Notes: generated from the sequence alone by a model not told the origin. A stretch of 64,000 bases of DNA from Trichoplax sp. H2 (GCA_003344405.1 NOWV01000135.1:142519-206518), one strand, 5' to 3'. Counted from the stretch's first letter, positions 13,201-38,403 are shown. Made by a program: numbers and translations.

Positions 13201-16200
13201 ATTTATCTCAAACGCATCCTTGTTAATCTCATCATCCTAGGCATATTAAGTGCAGCTGGTGCTGCTATTTACTATGCTGCTAAAGAGACCATCGATGTAA
13301 GCTATTTTCTCTCGTTGAATTCTAAAAATGGAAACCATAATTATCTACAACTAGTTAATCAATCTTTAATTTTCATTTTAAATTGCGATCTTTTAAAATT
13401 TTCAATCAATTTTTAATCATGCTTTGCGATGTTTCTTCTCATCTCCAATAAAAATCCCTTTCTAATCCTTTTACTACTATTATAATTACGTTATTATTCT
13501 TTAAGAGCCAAACAACTTTTGCCAGCTCTGCATTTTTGCAGCTACTAAGAAATTACACTGCTTCGCTCACTATTTCTGGTTTAAATATTATTTTACCGCC
13601 TATCTTCAGTATTCTCATTTTATATGAGAACTACAGTCCGAACTTTGAAGTCCAGTTAACACTTCTCAGGTATATTCCCCTTTCGACTGTAATAGTAGAA
13701 AATTTGAAAGTTTTCGATCTTACATTATATATTTGTATACGACTTATCTCGATGATGATATAATCACTTTGAAATAGGACTGTATTCCTCAAGTTGGCAT
13801 CGATCATCTTCCTACTGGCTTCATTATTTACAGTTACTCGCAACGCAGCATCAGGTGGATCAGATACCATTTTAGTAAGTAAAATGTTATTAGATTTTTA
13901 ACTAATGATGCAAATTGAGTATGACAGGAATAGCTTGTGATATAATAAGGCTTAAGCTATCGTGAATTCAATTCACGCTCATCTCTAGTATCTGCTTACA
14001 ATTTAAGTTAACGAATTATTCTCTAACATCGTTCTTCATTAGTGTTGGGAAACTTACGTTGGACAAGAATTATTTAAATTAGTCGTGGTTAATTTTTTTG
14101 TTGTTGTCTTTGCTACAATACTTGTAGAATTTCCTCAGAGGTATGTTTTGACACGTTTTTATCTAAGTACAGTAGATGTTTCGTTATTTGTAAGTATGAA
14201 TAGTGTTATATATGTTTTGAACATGTTGGAAATTTCTTACAGATTTATAGCTGATAGGATCAGATCTCAAACGATATGTTGTATTCCAATCTATCCGCCC
14301 GAATTTCAAATTCCTAAAAATGTTTTGGATTTAGTCTACGCACAAGTATTGTGTTGGTAAGTAACATCATTAATAATATCGCATAAGGCGCTTGGTCTCT
14401 CCTTATCTATTTTCGATGAATTTAAAGGAAAGATTGATAAAAGTATTTAGTATTTTAAGATGTTCAATAAGACATCTTACATGATAGTAAAATCTACACT
14501 GCTACCTTCTGCCTTAACCTTATAGCTTTGTACTTGAAGATATAGAAAACAAACAATCTATAATATAATCTATTGCAATATGGCTGTGCTACTATATATT
14601 TTATAGGGTGCTGCTAAATTTTTAGCGGCTTACTTATAGAATTCTGCTAACGTCTATTCCATATCAATCTTATATTATGTTTTATAAATAGGCTAGGTGC
14701 ATTTTATTGCCCTATGGTTCCTCTGATGATTGTTGTCTCCCTAGTGGTCATCTTTTACGTCAAAAAGGTTAAAAGATGTAGTTTCAATAAATTTTTTCAA
14801 CACCATTTCGTAATTAAGAATTTTGCAAATTTTATATCATGATAAACTTCATCTATAATCAAGTTATAGGTCGCTACTACATGGTATTTAATCAATTATT
14901 CATTAAATTTATATGAGTAAAATTGAAGTAGAGTCTGATGTTAAATTACAAATTATATTATCATGATGGGCTTCATCAGTAATTATGTTAAAGATTGTAA
15001 TTGCACAATTTATTGACTCGTTTCTTGGAGCAAATAGACATCGAATCAGAAATTGAGTCCGACATTAATTTATCAAATTTTATATCATCGAGAGAATAGA
15101 TTTCTACTAAAAACAGAAAGAACCAAATATCATATCGTGTAGTGATACTAATACTATAATTTCTCACTTTTAGATCAGTTTAGTCTACAATAACCACCCG
15201 TCGCAACGTCCTTACCGTGCATCAAAATCAAATTCATTTTTTATGTTGCTTTTGATTATTTCCTATTTCCTAGCTGCAATACCGGTTGGTTATGGCTGGA
15301 CCAAGTTAGTAAATTTATTATTATCGACTCTTCATTCTTCTTATGACTATTAAATGTTAAATAATTGTAGTCAATGGAGTTATTGGGCTTTAATATGATT
15401 ACTGTAACTTAGCTTACTGATAAATGATTTCTTTTATTAGTTTAACTCCATCAAAGCAGTGTGGACCTTACAGGTATATTGGATGGATTAGGATTAATAA
15501 AATATTAATGGTAACGCTAAATATGCCATCTAATTATATTAATAATTTCTTGTGTTTAATACAGGAGCCAGTCTACTGTTATTGATGCGATAACGATAAT
15601 CGTAAAAAAGAACTTACCTACTATTGCTTGGGATATTCTCAGTTTTATATTCTCTGCCGGATTTATTATACCTTTGATCCTGATCATGAGGTAACGCGTG
15701 GTTATAATTCTTGTCATAATCAGCCATAGTCGCTCGATTGAAGAGTAAATTACACAGCTTACTTGGTTATTTTTTACTATAAAATACTTTACATGATTAA
15801 TTACCACAAGGAGGATTATTATCTCCAGCATCTTTACCTACTCCTGTACTTTTATGGGATATTGTGACATGTGATTTTATTATTTGGGATATAGTAGACT
15901 TGACGGTATACGAGTTTACTACCAAACTATTGCGTGCTTTTTGCTACTCTTCATTTCTATCCAAATTTCTTTCTTCATTCTATTATTACAGAATAATTAC
16001 AGCTTTTGTGGCTTTTACGCTACAATTACCTCCAATCGATATCATTACAACCATTTTAGTAGTTACTATAGCCAACTACTGAATAAGTACGGGAAAATAA
16101 TCATTGGTTAAAATATTCTCTATGGTCTTTATAATTTTTTCTAAATCGGCTACGTGTATCGTATAGCTAACAGCTGTAGCTATTAGTATTGTAATATGAT

Positions 16201-16852
16201 TTTAGGAATCAACCAGCTTTTGTAGCTTATCCGAATATAGAAGTAATTCTTTAGAGGTTAAAATGGTCTGTCTATTCTTCATAATTTATCTAAATCAGTT
16301 GTATTTATGACATGGCTATCTAAGCATTTTTTCCAATCGAATATGCAATGATGTTATTTTTTTGCCAAACTGGAATATTTCTAGTACAAATTATTAAAAT
16401 CTTTTTCTTAATTTGATGCCTACAAAGTAATTTTTATTATAGTTTTTAATACCTAGTATAACTTATTTGACTATACTAGTATTTTAAAATTATGTACTCA
16501 TTTATATCTATCGTCAATATACATTTATTTTTCTCTATAGTCTTATACTTTATTACTTTCGATCCTTGGCGAAGGCTCGTATTATCAAAATTCAGTTACT
16601 GAAAGAACAACTAGTGATGGTGAGGATAGATTGATGGATATGCGTATAAATGTGCATCTAATTCAAATACATTTCACATTTTTCAATTTATGCTTAGCAT
16701 GGACAATTTTAAGAAATCTTTTGTTTGCGTAATCTGTTAAAAAAAATTGTAAAAAATGACTTTCTGAAAAATAGGAGGGAAGAGATAAATCATTTCTGTT
16801 GGAACAAATCGGTCAGACAGAAGAAAGATTACAAAGACTAATAGAGAATTGA
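10259..16852 (+). CDS. TMC (transmembrane channel-like) protein, copy B, complete
   Basis: Complete TMC-family membrane protein of 769 residues. Exons: 10259-10337, 10746-11100, 11299-11365, 11528-11606, 11674-11945, 12031-12182, 12371-12518, 13135-13296, 13506-13669, 13778-13874, 14043-14140, 14243-14356, 14692-14767, 15174-15304, 15441-15473, 15565-15690, 16541-16619, 16775-16852. The ATG has an in-frame TGA seven codons upstream. Residues 1-170 form a hydrophilic, Ser/Arg/His-rich cytosolic tail with an acidic patch near 110-125. The first membrane segment lies near residues 200-230, in the exon from 11674. The signature CWETYVGQE is at about 526-534. A Cys-rich extracellular-type loop (exons 12031-12518) carries several N-x-S/T sites. 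The C-terminus is short (QLLKEQLVMEGRDKSF onward). It is a tandem paralogue of copy A, with exon sizes matching one for one except three small changes. Confidence 0.93.
12815..13045. repeat. Two-unit diverged tandem repeat in a TMC-B intron
   Basis: Two units of about 110-120 bp share TATTAATNTTAAATATTAC, CTCATCTAATT and TTACTTATTTTTACAATAATATACAT-like stretches. The repeat lies between exons 12371-12518 and 13135-13296. Confidence 0.5.
14813..15085. repeat. Diverged tandem repeat in a TMC-B intron
   Basis: Two full units and part of a third, about 120 bp each, with the shared core CAAATTTTATATCATGATAAACTTCATC and TGAGTCTGATGTTAAATTA-like pieces. It lies between exons 14692-14767 and 15174-15304. 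Confidence 0.5.
15950..16400. repeat. Diverged tandem repeat in the last large TMC-B intron
   Basis: Two to three units of about 150 bp. Landmarks are GGTTAAAATATTCTCTATGGTC against GGTTAAAATGGTCTGTCTATTC, TTTTTCTAAATCGGCTACGT against TTATCTAAATCAGTTGTATT, and repeated CAGCTTTTGTAGCTT-like stretches. It lies between exons 15565-15690 and 16541-16619. Confidence 0.45.
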
Positions 16853-18760
16853 TCGTTGTTGTATAGGTGGTATTTGGGTATCCTACGATCTTTCTTCATC
16901 TGATGGCTATAATATAATTATAATTACTTAAATACAATAACAATATCAGCACAGAGATCATAAAATCAATAACACGTGTACCAGCGACTATTTCATAGAA
17001 TAATTATGCTTAAAGTCTATCAATATTTAAATAATTGACTAGGTATGACAGATTACGATACCGTATCTTTGTAAAAACTTCTTCTGCTTGTATATAATAT
17101 ATATATACATTCATTTATTAGCTGACTGTGGTCACTTTAAGCCTTCTTACCTTTTACAGTGTTTTACTATAGTACTATCGCAATGATTGGTGATATTTGG
17201 TTGTTATCTGCATCAATTTGAAACTAGCTCTTAGCTTAGCAACATTTATGACATACGTATACATTCTATATGTCCGACGAAAAAAAACTTTAACAGTGAA
17301 TTATAGCAACAAATTGTAAATACGTGATGTGCAAACTTTACTTACGGTAATTTATTAAATTTTAATTTGAACATTTTTGATATTTATGTTTATCGTGATA
17401 GTGAATGTAATGCGGATTAAATCAAATTACGTACTCAATACATATCACCAAATAATGAGATTATCATTTATCATTTAGGCTTTACTTTTCATCTCTTACA
17501 ATTCTTGAAATATTAAACTAAAGTTATCGTGATTATATTTCATGACTACTGTTTATCACTATAATATTGGTTATTTCGAATAAATTGTCAATAAAATAGG
17601 CTAAACCCATGCGCTGAATAACTAAATGGGAGAATATTGCTTCAATGTTGGAAAGTTAATTTCGCAGAAGAAAGATCGCATCATTTCATCACATCGTAAT
17701 ATTAAACATGCAATAGGAGTAATCCTTAGCCTACGCTTACTTATGAAATGGTGAAAGTTATATATTGAATGATCCTATTAGTTAATTAAATGGAGAAATG
17801 AGAATATTAAGGCAGTAAAAACTTAGGGGTCAATTTCCTTTATTTTCACCAGATCAGTCAACCAATATTAGTTAATCTACTTATTATTAAGTCAATCAAG
17901 GCAAAGGCGAACATTATTACCGCAAAAATTAATAAGCACTTACATTGACAAATCGATCAAATATATAGTGTTAATTAAATAGTTATTACAGCGTGTATGC
18001 AAATACGCGACCATTATACTTAAAAAGATCATATTTCATGCTTAAAAACATTCAGCCAGTTGCTTTGGAAGATCATATCTACATGCTAGCACAGTATGTA
18101 ATGCCATAACGTTTATAGCTGTAAGACTACGTAGAAATTTTTGTGTAAGCACGTACGAACACTTTTCGTTGAAATGCCTATACTTATACAGAAAACTGTT
18201 GATTATAATCAATATCATACTAGTGCACCGTGCGACATGATCTCAGGTTATTCTAGAAAGCCGGAATGCATAATACATAAAATTTTAAGTCTGAAATCTA
18301 CGAAATTTTCCTATCATTCTTCTCTATTTCAAACTAACATTAATAAAACATAGATGCATATTATGCGACGTCAAACTTAAAGAACCCATTAACAAGAATT
18401 TCTAATAAATTACAGGCTCAGAAAGGATACCAATTTTAGTGAATGCCAAATAATTTAAGTGTTTATCACCCACATGACACTATCATCATTTGATACTCAT
18501 ATATTATAATTACATACCATTGATAGCTGCCATGATGTGAAACGCTTGAGTAATAATTTGAATTAATTATTATTATAATTGATATAATTACATCGGAACA
18601 TACATTGTCGTACTAGGGCAGACTTTAAATTTTAAAATTAAGGTAATAATAAGTAAATTACGCATAAAATTAGTTCGTGCGAAAGTATTGTGCAGTTATT
18701 ACAAGCAATCGAAACTTGCTAGATCATATTTTCTATTTTTTCACATATTTATAGCGGTAT
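16853..18760. other. Convergent spacer between TMC-B and PKC
   Basis: Holds the presumed 3' UTRs of the plus-strand TMC-B and minus-strand PKC genes. I see no exon, RNA gene or mobile-element coding region in it. Confidence 0.5.
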
Positions 18761-30332
<11,572 letters not shown>

Positions 30333-30544
30333 ATTTTCACCCCTAGAATGTCAATGGATCTCGCCTCCAAAGTATAGAATTGATCAAAAGTTCACCCAAA
30401 GAGTTTTATTGATGATTTTTCGAAAAAAAAAAGTTAACGTAATTATAAGAGTTTATCAAGTAGAAAAATGGCAGAAAGTTGCAATAATATTAATAATATT
30501 TTTATTATTATACTGCACTACAGTACATTCATTCTTATTATCCT

Positions 30545-30860
30545 TCTACTGTACTGTACAGTACTGTACTGTACTGTACTGACTGAATACAGTACAGTAC
30601 TGCGGTCTATACTGTACAGTATACTGTACTGTACTGTACTGTACAGTGCATGTTCAGTACAGTGACTTTCGTGACGTCAATACTGTAGTGTACAGTACAG
30701 TACAATACGCCAACGCATAGCACTGTACAGCCGATCATGCACTGACGCTAGTTAGTGGACGTTTGTAGTTCGTGTTGCATCATGCGGGACGATCTGGTAC
30801 TACCATGTACAATACTATAGACTGTAAAATGTACAGTACTGGACGCCCATCTGGTACTAC
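30545..30860. repeat. Cluster of GTACTGTAC/GTACAGTAC palindromic repeats upstream of PKC
   Basis: Dense overlapping copies of ACTGTACAGT and TACTGTACTGTAC occur, especially at 30546-30620 and 30625-30710, with scattered copies to about 30842. The block starts about 215 bp upstream of the PKC start codon. Neighbouring copies are mutually complementary and could fold into hairpins. Confidence 0.85.
30672..30679. promoter_or_regulatory. Consensus cAMP-response element TGACGTCA
   Basis: A perfect 8-bp palindromic CRE, the binding site of CREB/ATF bZIP factors, about 340 bp upstream of the PKC ATG. Its promoter position makes it plausible. An 8-mer can also occur by chance; another copy at 49607-49614 has no gene beside it. 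Confidence 0.4.
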
Positions 30861-31865
30861 AATGTCGCCTACTGTGACGATAGCCAGCAGCCATACTAAT
30901 CACCATTGGCCCGCCCTAGACAGAAATCGATTGTGAGTCATTTACTTTAAATGATTCCAGTACACGCCCGACCGACCTCCCGGACCGAACCTTTTCGTCC
31001 AGGTCTAGCCTGACATTATTGAGCAACATGGTAGTCCCCAAAATAGGTCTTCAGTCAGTGTAGCAGAGTCAATTGGAAATTTGACTACTGGAACTTTATG
31101 AGTCGTATACTAAATCATTGATAAAAAAACATGACAATATACACTTTCATTGCATAGACTACAGTAAAAATAAAATGGATTAATTAAATTAACATCATCC
31201 ATTTTTCTCTTCAATTCATTCATTAGGGTGATACAGTCTCATACGTCTAGCAGCATCCTTTCGCCTCTTGACGAATTGACACAGCATAGTTACCCAATAC
31301 TAATGTCAAGTTGCAAATAAGGAAGTAATCTGTTAGTACGCCACTGTTACAGACTATCTAAAAGCACCATTTCATCGATCTACAGTGTATTCTTGAACGA
31401 GCCAACTAACAACGGCTGTTAAGCCTACAGTATACAGCAATACTACACTACGCTGTTCATACAGGTTACCTTGATCATCCTGTATGTACAAAATGATATA
31501 TTTTGACTCCGCATATGACGATAGTATACTTCAATTGATAAAAAGATATCTCTATGTTTTGACTACGTTATCACCATTCGCTAATTGAGACTTAGTCAAT
31601 CCCATCAAGGTGTACAAAAAACCTCTATGGTCATTCCACTATACTAAACTGGACATTATAGTACTGTATGTTATTCGTATTCAATTTGTTGATGGTTGCT
31701 TAGCAACTAAATCCAAGCACATCAGATTGGGCTAGCGCTCCGTGCGGTGTACGGCGTATACTTATCAGCTATCCCTCAATTGAATTTCTGTGACAAACTA
31801 TAGATAGAGTTTATTTGCGAAACATACTATAATTGATAACTCTACGCGCACTTCAAAGTTTCATC

Positions 31866-34800
31866 ATGGAAGAATCTGGTGGACAAACTCGTCAATTACA
31901 ACTGGCGTCAACAATTGGATTTTCAGGTACTTGCGCAGGCTATCACAAGCGTTGCAGAGTTGTAACTTAATATGATCACAGATGATTGAATATTGATTTC
32001 ATTTACAACGCTAGATCAACTTGCTAGCTAAAAACTTGTTCTAACGGATAGAATCATACTAAAACCATAGTAGTTTGTTTAAAAAGAATATTCAAGATAG
32101 ATTTATTTTGTTAATTTTCTCTGAATTGACACTCTACGCACCAGGTTATACTAAACTAAAAAGAATCATTTTTTTTCATAAAATTTCATCTTACTAAATG
32201 ATCTTCAATTATTGACACTCATCAAATGTTTAACACCAACTCTTACTGTATCTTAGTGTATGCTATACGATTAATAGTGTACAATGTGATAAATTTACAA
32301 AACTAGACGTAAACTAATGGAAACCTTGATAACTTAAGAAAAAATTGAAGAAAATACGCACTTTAATTGCCTATAGACTAATCGTTCAACGCATTAACAA
32401 AATATCTACAACTTGCTTAAATAGGAGATATTCACAAGGGCTTACTCGTTCATCCTGATCGCCAACACTTAGTTCATGCTATTGGCAGCACGATCGTGAT
32501 TCAAGATTTGGCAGATGGTTCTCAAAAATTTCTCGTTGGTCATACTGGTGATGTTTCCTGCCTTACAGTATCTCGTAGTGGAAGATATATTGCATCTGGC
32601 CAAGTGGCGCCAATGGGATTCAAAGTATGGTGATCGTAAATTAGAAGATATATATATTCTTTCCGAATAATTGTTTACATGGAATTGCATATAATCTATA
32701 CATTTGATTAAGGCATTCGTAAGCATGATCTGTAATAAATTTTTGTTGATCTCAGGCTGAAATAATTATATGGGATTTTGAAAAGAGAACATTAAAGTGC
32801 AGGCTAACGCTTCATAAAGTTAGAGTTTATGCTCTTGCCTTTTCACCCAACGACAAATTTCTTGTATCACTCGGAGGACAAGATGATGGAAGGTATACGC
32901 AATAACTTAGCCATACTATTATGATCACATAACATATTTAATTTATTTTATTACAAGCTAAATTAATTCAAGGCTCTATATCAAGCTACAGGTTAAAGAA
33001 TTCACTTTTATTCATTCTTTATGTTATAGTGTTGTAGTTTGGGATGTTGCTTCTGAACAAGCAATTTGTGGAAGCCCTGCAGCTCTGCAAAGTGCTGGCG
33101 TTACATATGCAATTGCATACGCCAACAACAATGATTATAAATTCGTTACTGGCGGAAAGTATGATAATATCAAGTTAATAGTGTAGATATAGTTAATATC
33201 TTTCAACCGCTTCGAAAATAATTTATTTAAATTCTATTATAGTCAAACCCTGCGCATATGGGAATTAGACTTACCCAACAGAAAGATCAGACCTACCGAT
33301 TGTGGATTAGGGCAATTAAAACGTGTCGTGAAATGCATTGAGGTATGAACACAAATTAGCTAATCGATACCATAGCTGTAAAATATCACGTTTTCGCCAT
33401 TAACACAATTATGTTATAAAACTTGTTTCAGATTAATGAAGATGATAGTGTATTTTACTGTGGTACAACAACTGGAGATATTTTGCAGGTTTTTAAACAT
33501 TATGTTATCGCTAGTATGTTAACTATTTTAAATATAAATTTTTCATTGCTATGCTTTTAACGTACAACAACTATTGATATTATCCGAATACTGACTGTTA
33601 GAATAATATATCGTGCATTACTTTGACAGGTTAATATGAATACTCATCTAATGAAAGATTACGGTCCCCAAAAAGAACGTCTTAGCTTAGGAATTTTATC
33701 ATTGAGTTTGCTAACTACTGGAGATATTCTCGCTGGTGCGGGTGATGGAACAGTCGCTTTAATAAGCGGTGCCGCTTTTGCTAAGAAAAAGTAAATTCAA
33801 TTACTCCTAACTATTGAAAGCCTATAAATATTTAGAATATTTAACGGAAAATAGAGACTGGTAAAGCTACCTAAGTTGATTATTAACGATATTGCTTTCT
33901 TAGAAATTATATCAAGAATTCAGTCAAGGTTCAAGGACCGGTAACATCAATCAGCCTTAGAGGACAGGGTCATCAGGTTGATATACAGTATAATAAGATT
34001 TAATTTTAGCAATTTACTAGTCACGAAATAGAATGGCTTTTGCCTTGCACGAACGCGTCGTCATTGAAGTTCTGATTACGATTAGACCTGTAATTATTCA
34101 TGGAAAATAACTATTTGATAATAATTCTTGATTTACTGTTTATCCAAATAGTTTTTTGTTGGAACAGAACGTTCCGAAATATATCGCTTCAATCTTGCGG
34201 ATTTTTCCAATGAACTGATCACCACTTGCCATTACAGCGCAATCAATGATATAAACTTTCCTTTGTAAGTATTCGAATAATTGATTTAACAGAAGTGTAG
34301 ATGAAAAAAAATTACGATATGCTAGATTATGACAGTCTGTAATTACCGAACTGAGATATTTCGAACACAGGGTATTATGATTAATCAACAGATGAATTCT
34401 CAAAAAACGTTAATTGTAGCCTGATTTCACTTCCATTTCTTTTAGTGGTTACTCTGATGTATTTGCCACATGCTCCAAGAACGATATTAGAGTTTGGAAT
34501 GCAAATAATAATAGACTTCTTTTGCGTATTACGGTGCCAAACATTGTATGTGAGACAATCGACTTCACTCGTGACGGGAAAACTATCATTAGCGGTATCT
34601 ATATATGCTACAGATACTTTCATTTAACTTTAGTCGAAATTTTTTAATCATAATCTATGTATAATTCAGGATGGAATGACGGTAAGATAAGGGCTTTTAC
34701 GCCAGAAAGTGGAAAGGAAATTTATACCCTTCATGATGCTCACAACAAGGTAAAACACTTGTCGCTACTAGAATGTAAGGTTATGGGTTAAATAGATTAT

Positions 34801-36127
34801 CAGTCTGTTTTCCGTAATGGACGGTAAAGTAACATGATGCTATTGAAATTGATACTTTAGGGTGTTACAGCCATAGCCTCAACAAGTGATTGTCAGAGAA
34901 TTATTAGTGGTGGAGGTGAAGGTCAAGTACGCGTTTGGCAAATATCTGCTAAGAAGCAAACTTTACTGGAAGCCATGAAAGAACATAAAGGTTCAACTTT
35001 TATTTTCATTTATTCACAATTTGAGCACCAAACTGAGCATTCTGATACTGTAATACGTTGTTACACTTACGTATAACAGAGTAATACCTTAGAGTGAAAT
35101 TTACAATTATTTTTACCGTTTCGTATGGCTTTGAGGTAAATCTTAAATATTACTGATTATTCTGTTTTACAATATATAGGAAGTGTTTCATGTATTAAGA
35201 TACGAAAAAATGACCAAGAGGTAATAAAATAGCTTCTATCCTTGCTTCGGAATGATAAAATCTCTAAGTCTGATAAGTAAAGCATTTCTACGCTCCCATG
35301 TGGTAAATTTAATTTTTTTTTCTTTAACAATGATAGTGCGTTACAGCCAGCACCGATGGTACCTGTATAATTTGGGATTTACAGTAAGTTGATTGAGTTT
35401 GAATTATTTCGAGACATCTTCCCAGCAATTTAATCAGCGCTGGTAATATTTGTAGTAAAAATGCACAACAACTAACTTTTTACTGGTGTATCCTTCATTC
35501 ATATAGACGATTTGTACGAAATCAGATTATATTTGCAAATACATTATTCAAGGGTGTTTGCTATCGTCCGGATGAATGTCAGATAATTACATGCGGAACC
35601 GATCGTAAGGTATTGTATATTGTACTGTATTACGCGTACTCTAAAGTTTGACCATTACAATTCCAAAGGTTCATACGCAAAATAAATGTACTAAAGGTAG
35701 TTTGAGCGATGTAATTACTGTCGTAGCAAAATTGATCATACTTTTCTCTAATTTTACTTAATATCATAGATTGGGTATTGGGAAACTTACGATGGTACTC
35801 AGATACGTGAATTGGAAGGCTCCAAGAGTTCAATTAATGGCATGGATATTGCTCCAGATGGGCTTTTCGTTGTTACTGGTGGTGCCGACAAAGTGATAAG
35901 GGTAAGCCAACTTCAGTATCATTCCTTATTATATTTCATATATTCCTCAGCCTTCTTTATGCAATTTATAGATGTGGAAATACAATGATGGAGAGGTGGA
36001 ATATGTTGGATATGGGCATAGCAGCGATATTTCACGCCTCAGAATTTGCCCTAATCAAAAACATATCGTTAGTGTCAGTGTTGATGGCGCTGTAATGCGT
36101 TGGAAATATCCATCGACTTTTGCGTAG
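31866..36127 (+). CDS. CFAP52: CFAP52/WDR16, cilia- and flagella-associated WD-repeat protein, complete
   Basis: WD40 protein of motile axonemes, known from ciliary studies as a microtubule inner protein of doublet microtubules. The product is 622 residues against 620 in human. Exons: 31866-31926, 32425-32624, 32756-32892, 33030-33158, 33243-33342, 33432-33488, 33630-33790, 33904-33976, 34152-34264, 34446-34594, 34670-34749, 34861-34990, 35180-35220, 35337-35383, 35507-35609, 35770-35901, 35972-36127. Hallmarks include GRYIASGQ, SLGGQDDGSVVVWD, WELDLPNRKI, FYCGTTTGDIL, WNDGKIRAF, RIISGGGEGQVRVWQI, TDGTCIIWDL and the C-terminal DGAVMRWKYP. The ATG follows an in-frame TAA. It fits an animal that moves on ciliated epithelium. 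It is divergent from PKC and convergent with ATG12. Confidence 0.97.
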
Positions 36128-37280
36128 AAGCTCAATCAAAATGATTACACAAGCTTCACTGATATTGCGTTACAGTTTTTATCCAACTGTAATATCACTG
36201 TCCGTAATATTAATTTCCAACAAACGCATTTTACTTCAATATGCTATCAAAATAAACATAACTTTATGGCTCTCTTTTTAGAATAATGCGCTTTTGATTA
36301 CTTCAATAAATGTAGTAATAGTTGCAATTACTGTATATTGCTACCACCTAACTTTGAATTTACTTAAAATTTATTGGTAACGTAATACGATACCGTGCAA
36401 GTATCTTAATAAAAACATAAGAAATTTACAGTGCAGTCTTTATAGCGCTGAAGTTGAGAGCTATCTTCAATTAGCAAAGATGCTTGAGCTGTGCTTGTCC
36501 GTCACACTTCTTGATTTGTATATCATTACATTTTATTGGTATTTATAACATGAAAACTGTTAATGCTATGATTGCTATCTTACAAATGATTTTACTAGTG
36601 TATTCTTAGTGATAGGTAAACTCCTCAATGGTAGTATATCCATGCAAAATTATTGTAGAATTATTAAGGCAACCAATTTGTTAATAAAAGTTTAACAGAC
36701 TTTCATGCGAGGTATAAACAATTTTTTCCTTCTTGCTATTATAGCTTTTTTGTGCACATTTGATTAGTCTGGTGATGACATAACTATATTAACTACATAC
36801 TCATAAATATCATATTAATAAAACAAGATTGGTATCTACAAGTATTACTTTAAAATAAATTTTTTTCCAAAGAAACTTACAATATTATCAACATCATCTT
36901 CTGAAATAAATTGTTAATATATACTCACGCATCAACAACAGTTCAGTAACAAAACTAAGACGTCATCTGAATCATAATGTCTTATAGAGGATCTGATATA
37001 GAAAGAAAATGACAGCATAGACACATCACAGTAAAATTAAAAATGTAGTTTATCATGTGCGTACGTCAATACATTGCACAATAATTTGATGTTAAAATAA
37101 AGTACTATATTTATTTAATGTAAGCTGTCAGAACGATAAGTTATCTCTAGATAACAGCCACATTAATAATAGTGGCCATAAAGTTTGTAAGTAATAGTTA
37201 CAGCCTCACAAATTTACAAAATGATAACCCTACTATAAGAAATTGTAGGTTTATTTGCCAGTAAGCTATGAGTTCCTTGT
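36128..37280. other. Convergent spacer between CFAP52 and ATG12
   Basis: Contains the 3' ends of both genes. An AATAAA at about 36250 is a plausible CFAP52 polyadenylation signal. No further exon was recognised. Confidence 0.5.
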
Positions 37281-38403
37281 TCAGCCCCATGCTGGAGTCT
37301 TACAATAATATAATACTAGTTTACCATCAGCAGCAAAGCACTGTAACAGATAGGTAGGTTGAATGGTAAGTTACATCAATATTATAAATACAGAAATTAT
37401 TGTGACGAACAAAAGTAACAGAAATGACTGTAGAGCAGTATGAAAAGAACTAACTTAACTTCATCATTTAAGGATTGCAATTTTACAACAATTATGAAAG
37501 CATTTCTAGCTATAGAAGCACAACGAAGAGAGTATTCACATGATATACAAATATTCAACATCTGTTTACCTGATAGAGATTTCGTATACTTTGATCAGCA
37601 GAAGGTACAAAGGCTTGATTCACGTAAATAAACTACATGAAGCAATAAATCAAAGAAAATAAATTTACGTGAACTGCAGGCATACACCATAAATTAATTG
37701 TCGTAAATCGCTGATTGCATTTCGCTACATACGCGTATATAGTTGCACGGTTAATTATACAATGGTTGCATAATCGTAAAAGACTCTGATCACTGTAATC
37801 ATTTTAAAAATTTTGCATATTATCATCCAAATAGTGATACTATCAAAAATAGCAAAATATATATTGTTATATTATATATACTGTACTACTATCCTATCAC
37901 AGATTGCATAATTTATACTGAAATTGGCGATGACATATTGGTAAATATGAAATGACACAGTGGCGAATCAATCAGTAATTTTCTCTCGGTGCTATAAGTT
38001 TACTACAAAGCACATTGTCTATCATTTAAGGATTGCAGCTCGATATCTGGATAGATTAAATCATCTATGGTAACTAACCAATGATTCTGACGGCTGGCAT
38101 TTCAGGTACCTTCGCAAGAAATCTATTACCCATACCACTTTCTTGTCCGGGTCTACAGACCATTTCTTTTTCTTTAGTATGGGTGCATCACCAGCACTTT
38201 TTAATAATAGATCAACTGGACACATCAACGGTAAAACAATTCTTATTAGTAATCGGGTCATATACAGCATATTCCACTGAATTTTTGCTTCATTTTATGT
38301 TTCATAAAACAGAACAGATAGAACTGATTTTACCTTTCTTTTTTTCTCCTGTTACACTAGTAGTTGATTCGACAGGAACTGCTGTTTCTTCATTGTCAGC
38401 CAT
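37281..38403 (-). CDS. ATG12: ATG12, ubiquitin-like autophagy conjugation protein, complete
   Basis: ATG12 is activated by ATG7 (E1), passed to ATG10 (E2) and joined through its C-terminal Gly to a Lys of ATG5; the conjugate promotes ATG8/LC3 lipidation on autophagosome membranes. Exons 5'-3': 38403-38334, 38215-38079, 37632-37570, 37340-37281, all GT-AG and in phase, encoding 109 residues. Diagnostic segments are VDLLLKSAGDAPILKKKKW, VIDFLRRYLK, FIYVNQAF, and the end CKTPAWG followed directly by the stop, so no C-terminal processing is needed. The ATG has an in-frame TGA eight codons upstream. The flexible N-terminal arm is only about 25 residues, making the protein shorter than human ATG12 (140). 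A repeat cluster with a long hairpin lies immediately upstream. Confidence 0.96.

Larger units (their letters stand above)
30333..31865. promoter_or_regulatory. Divergent intergenic region between PKC and CFAP52
   Basis: This 1.5 kb separates the PKC start (minus) from the CFAP52 start (plus), so it should contain both promoters and 5' UTRs. It holds GTACTGTAC palindrome clusters, a consensus CRE, and the most GC-rich noncoding stretch nearby (about 30720-31060). No TATA box could be assigned with confidence. Confidence 0.6.
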
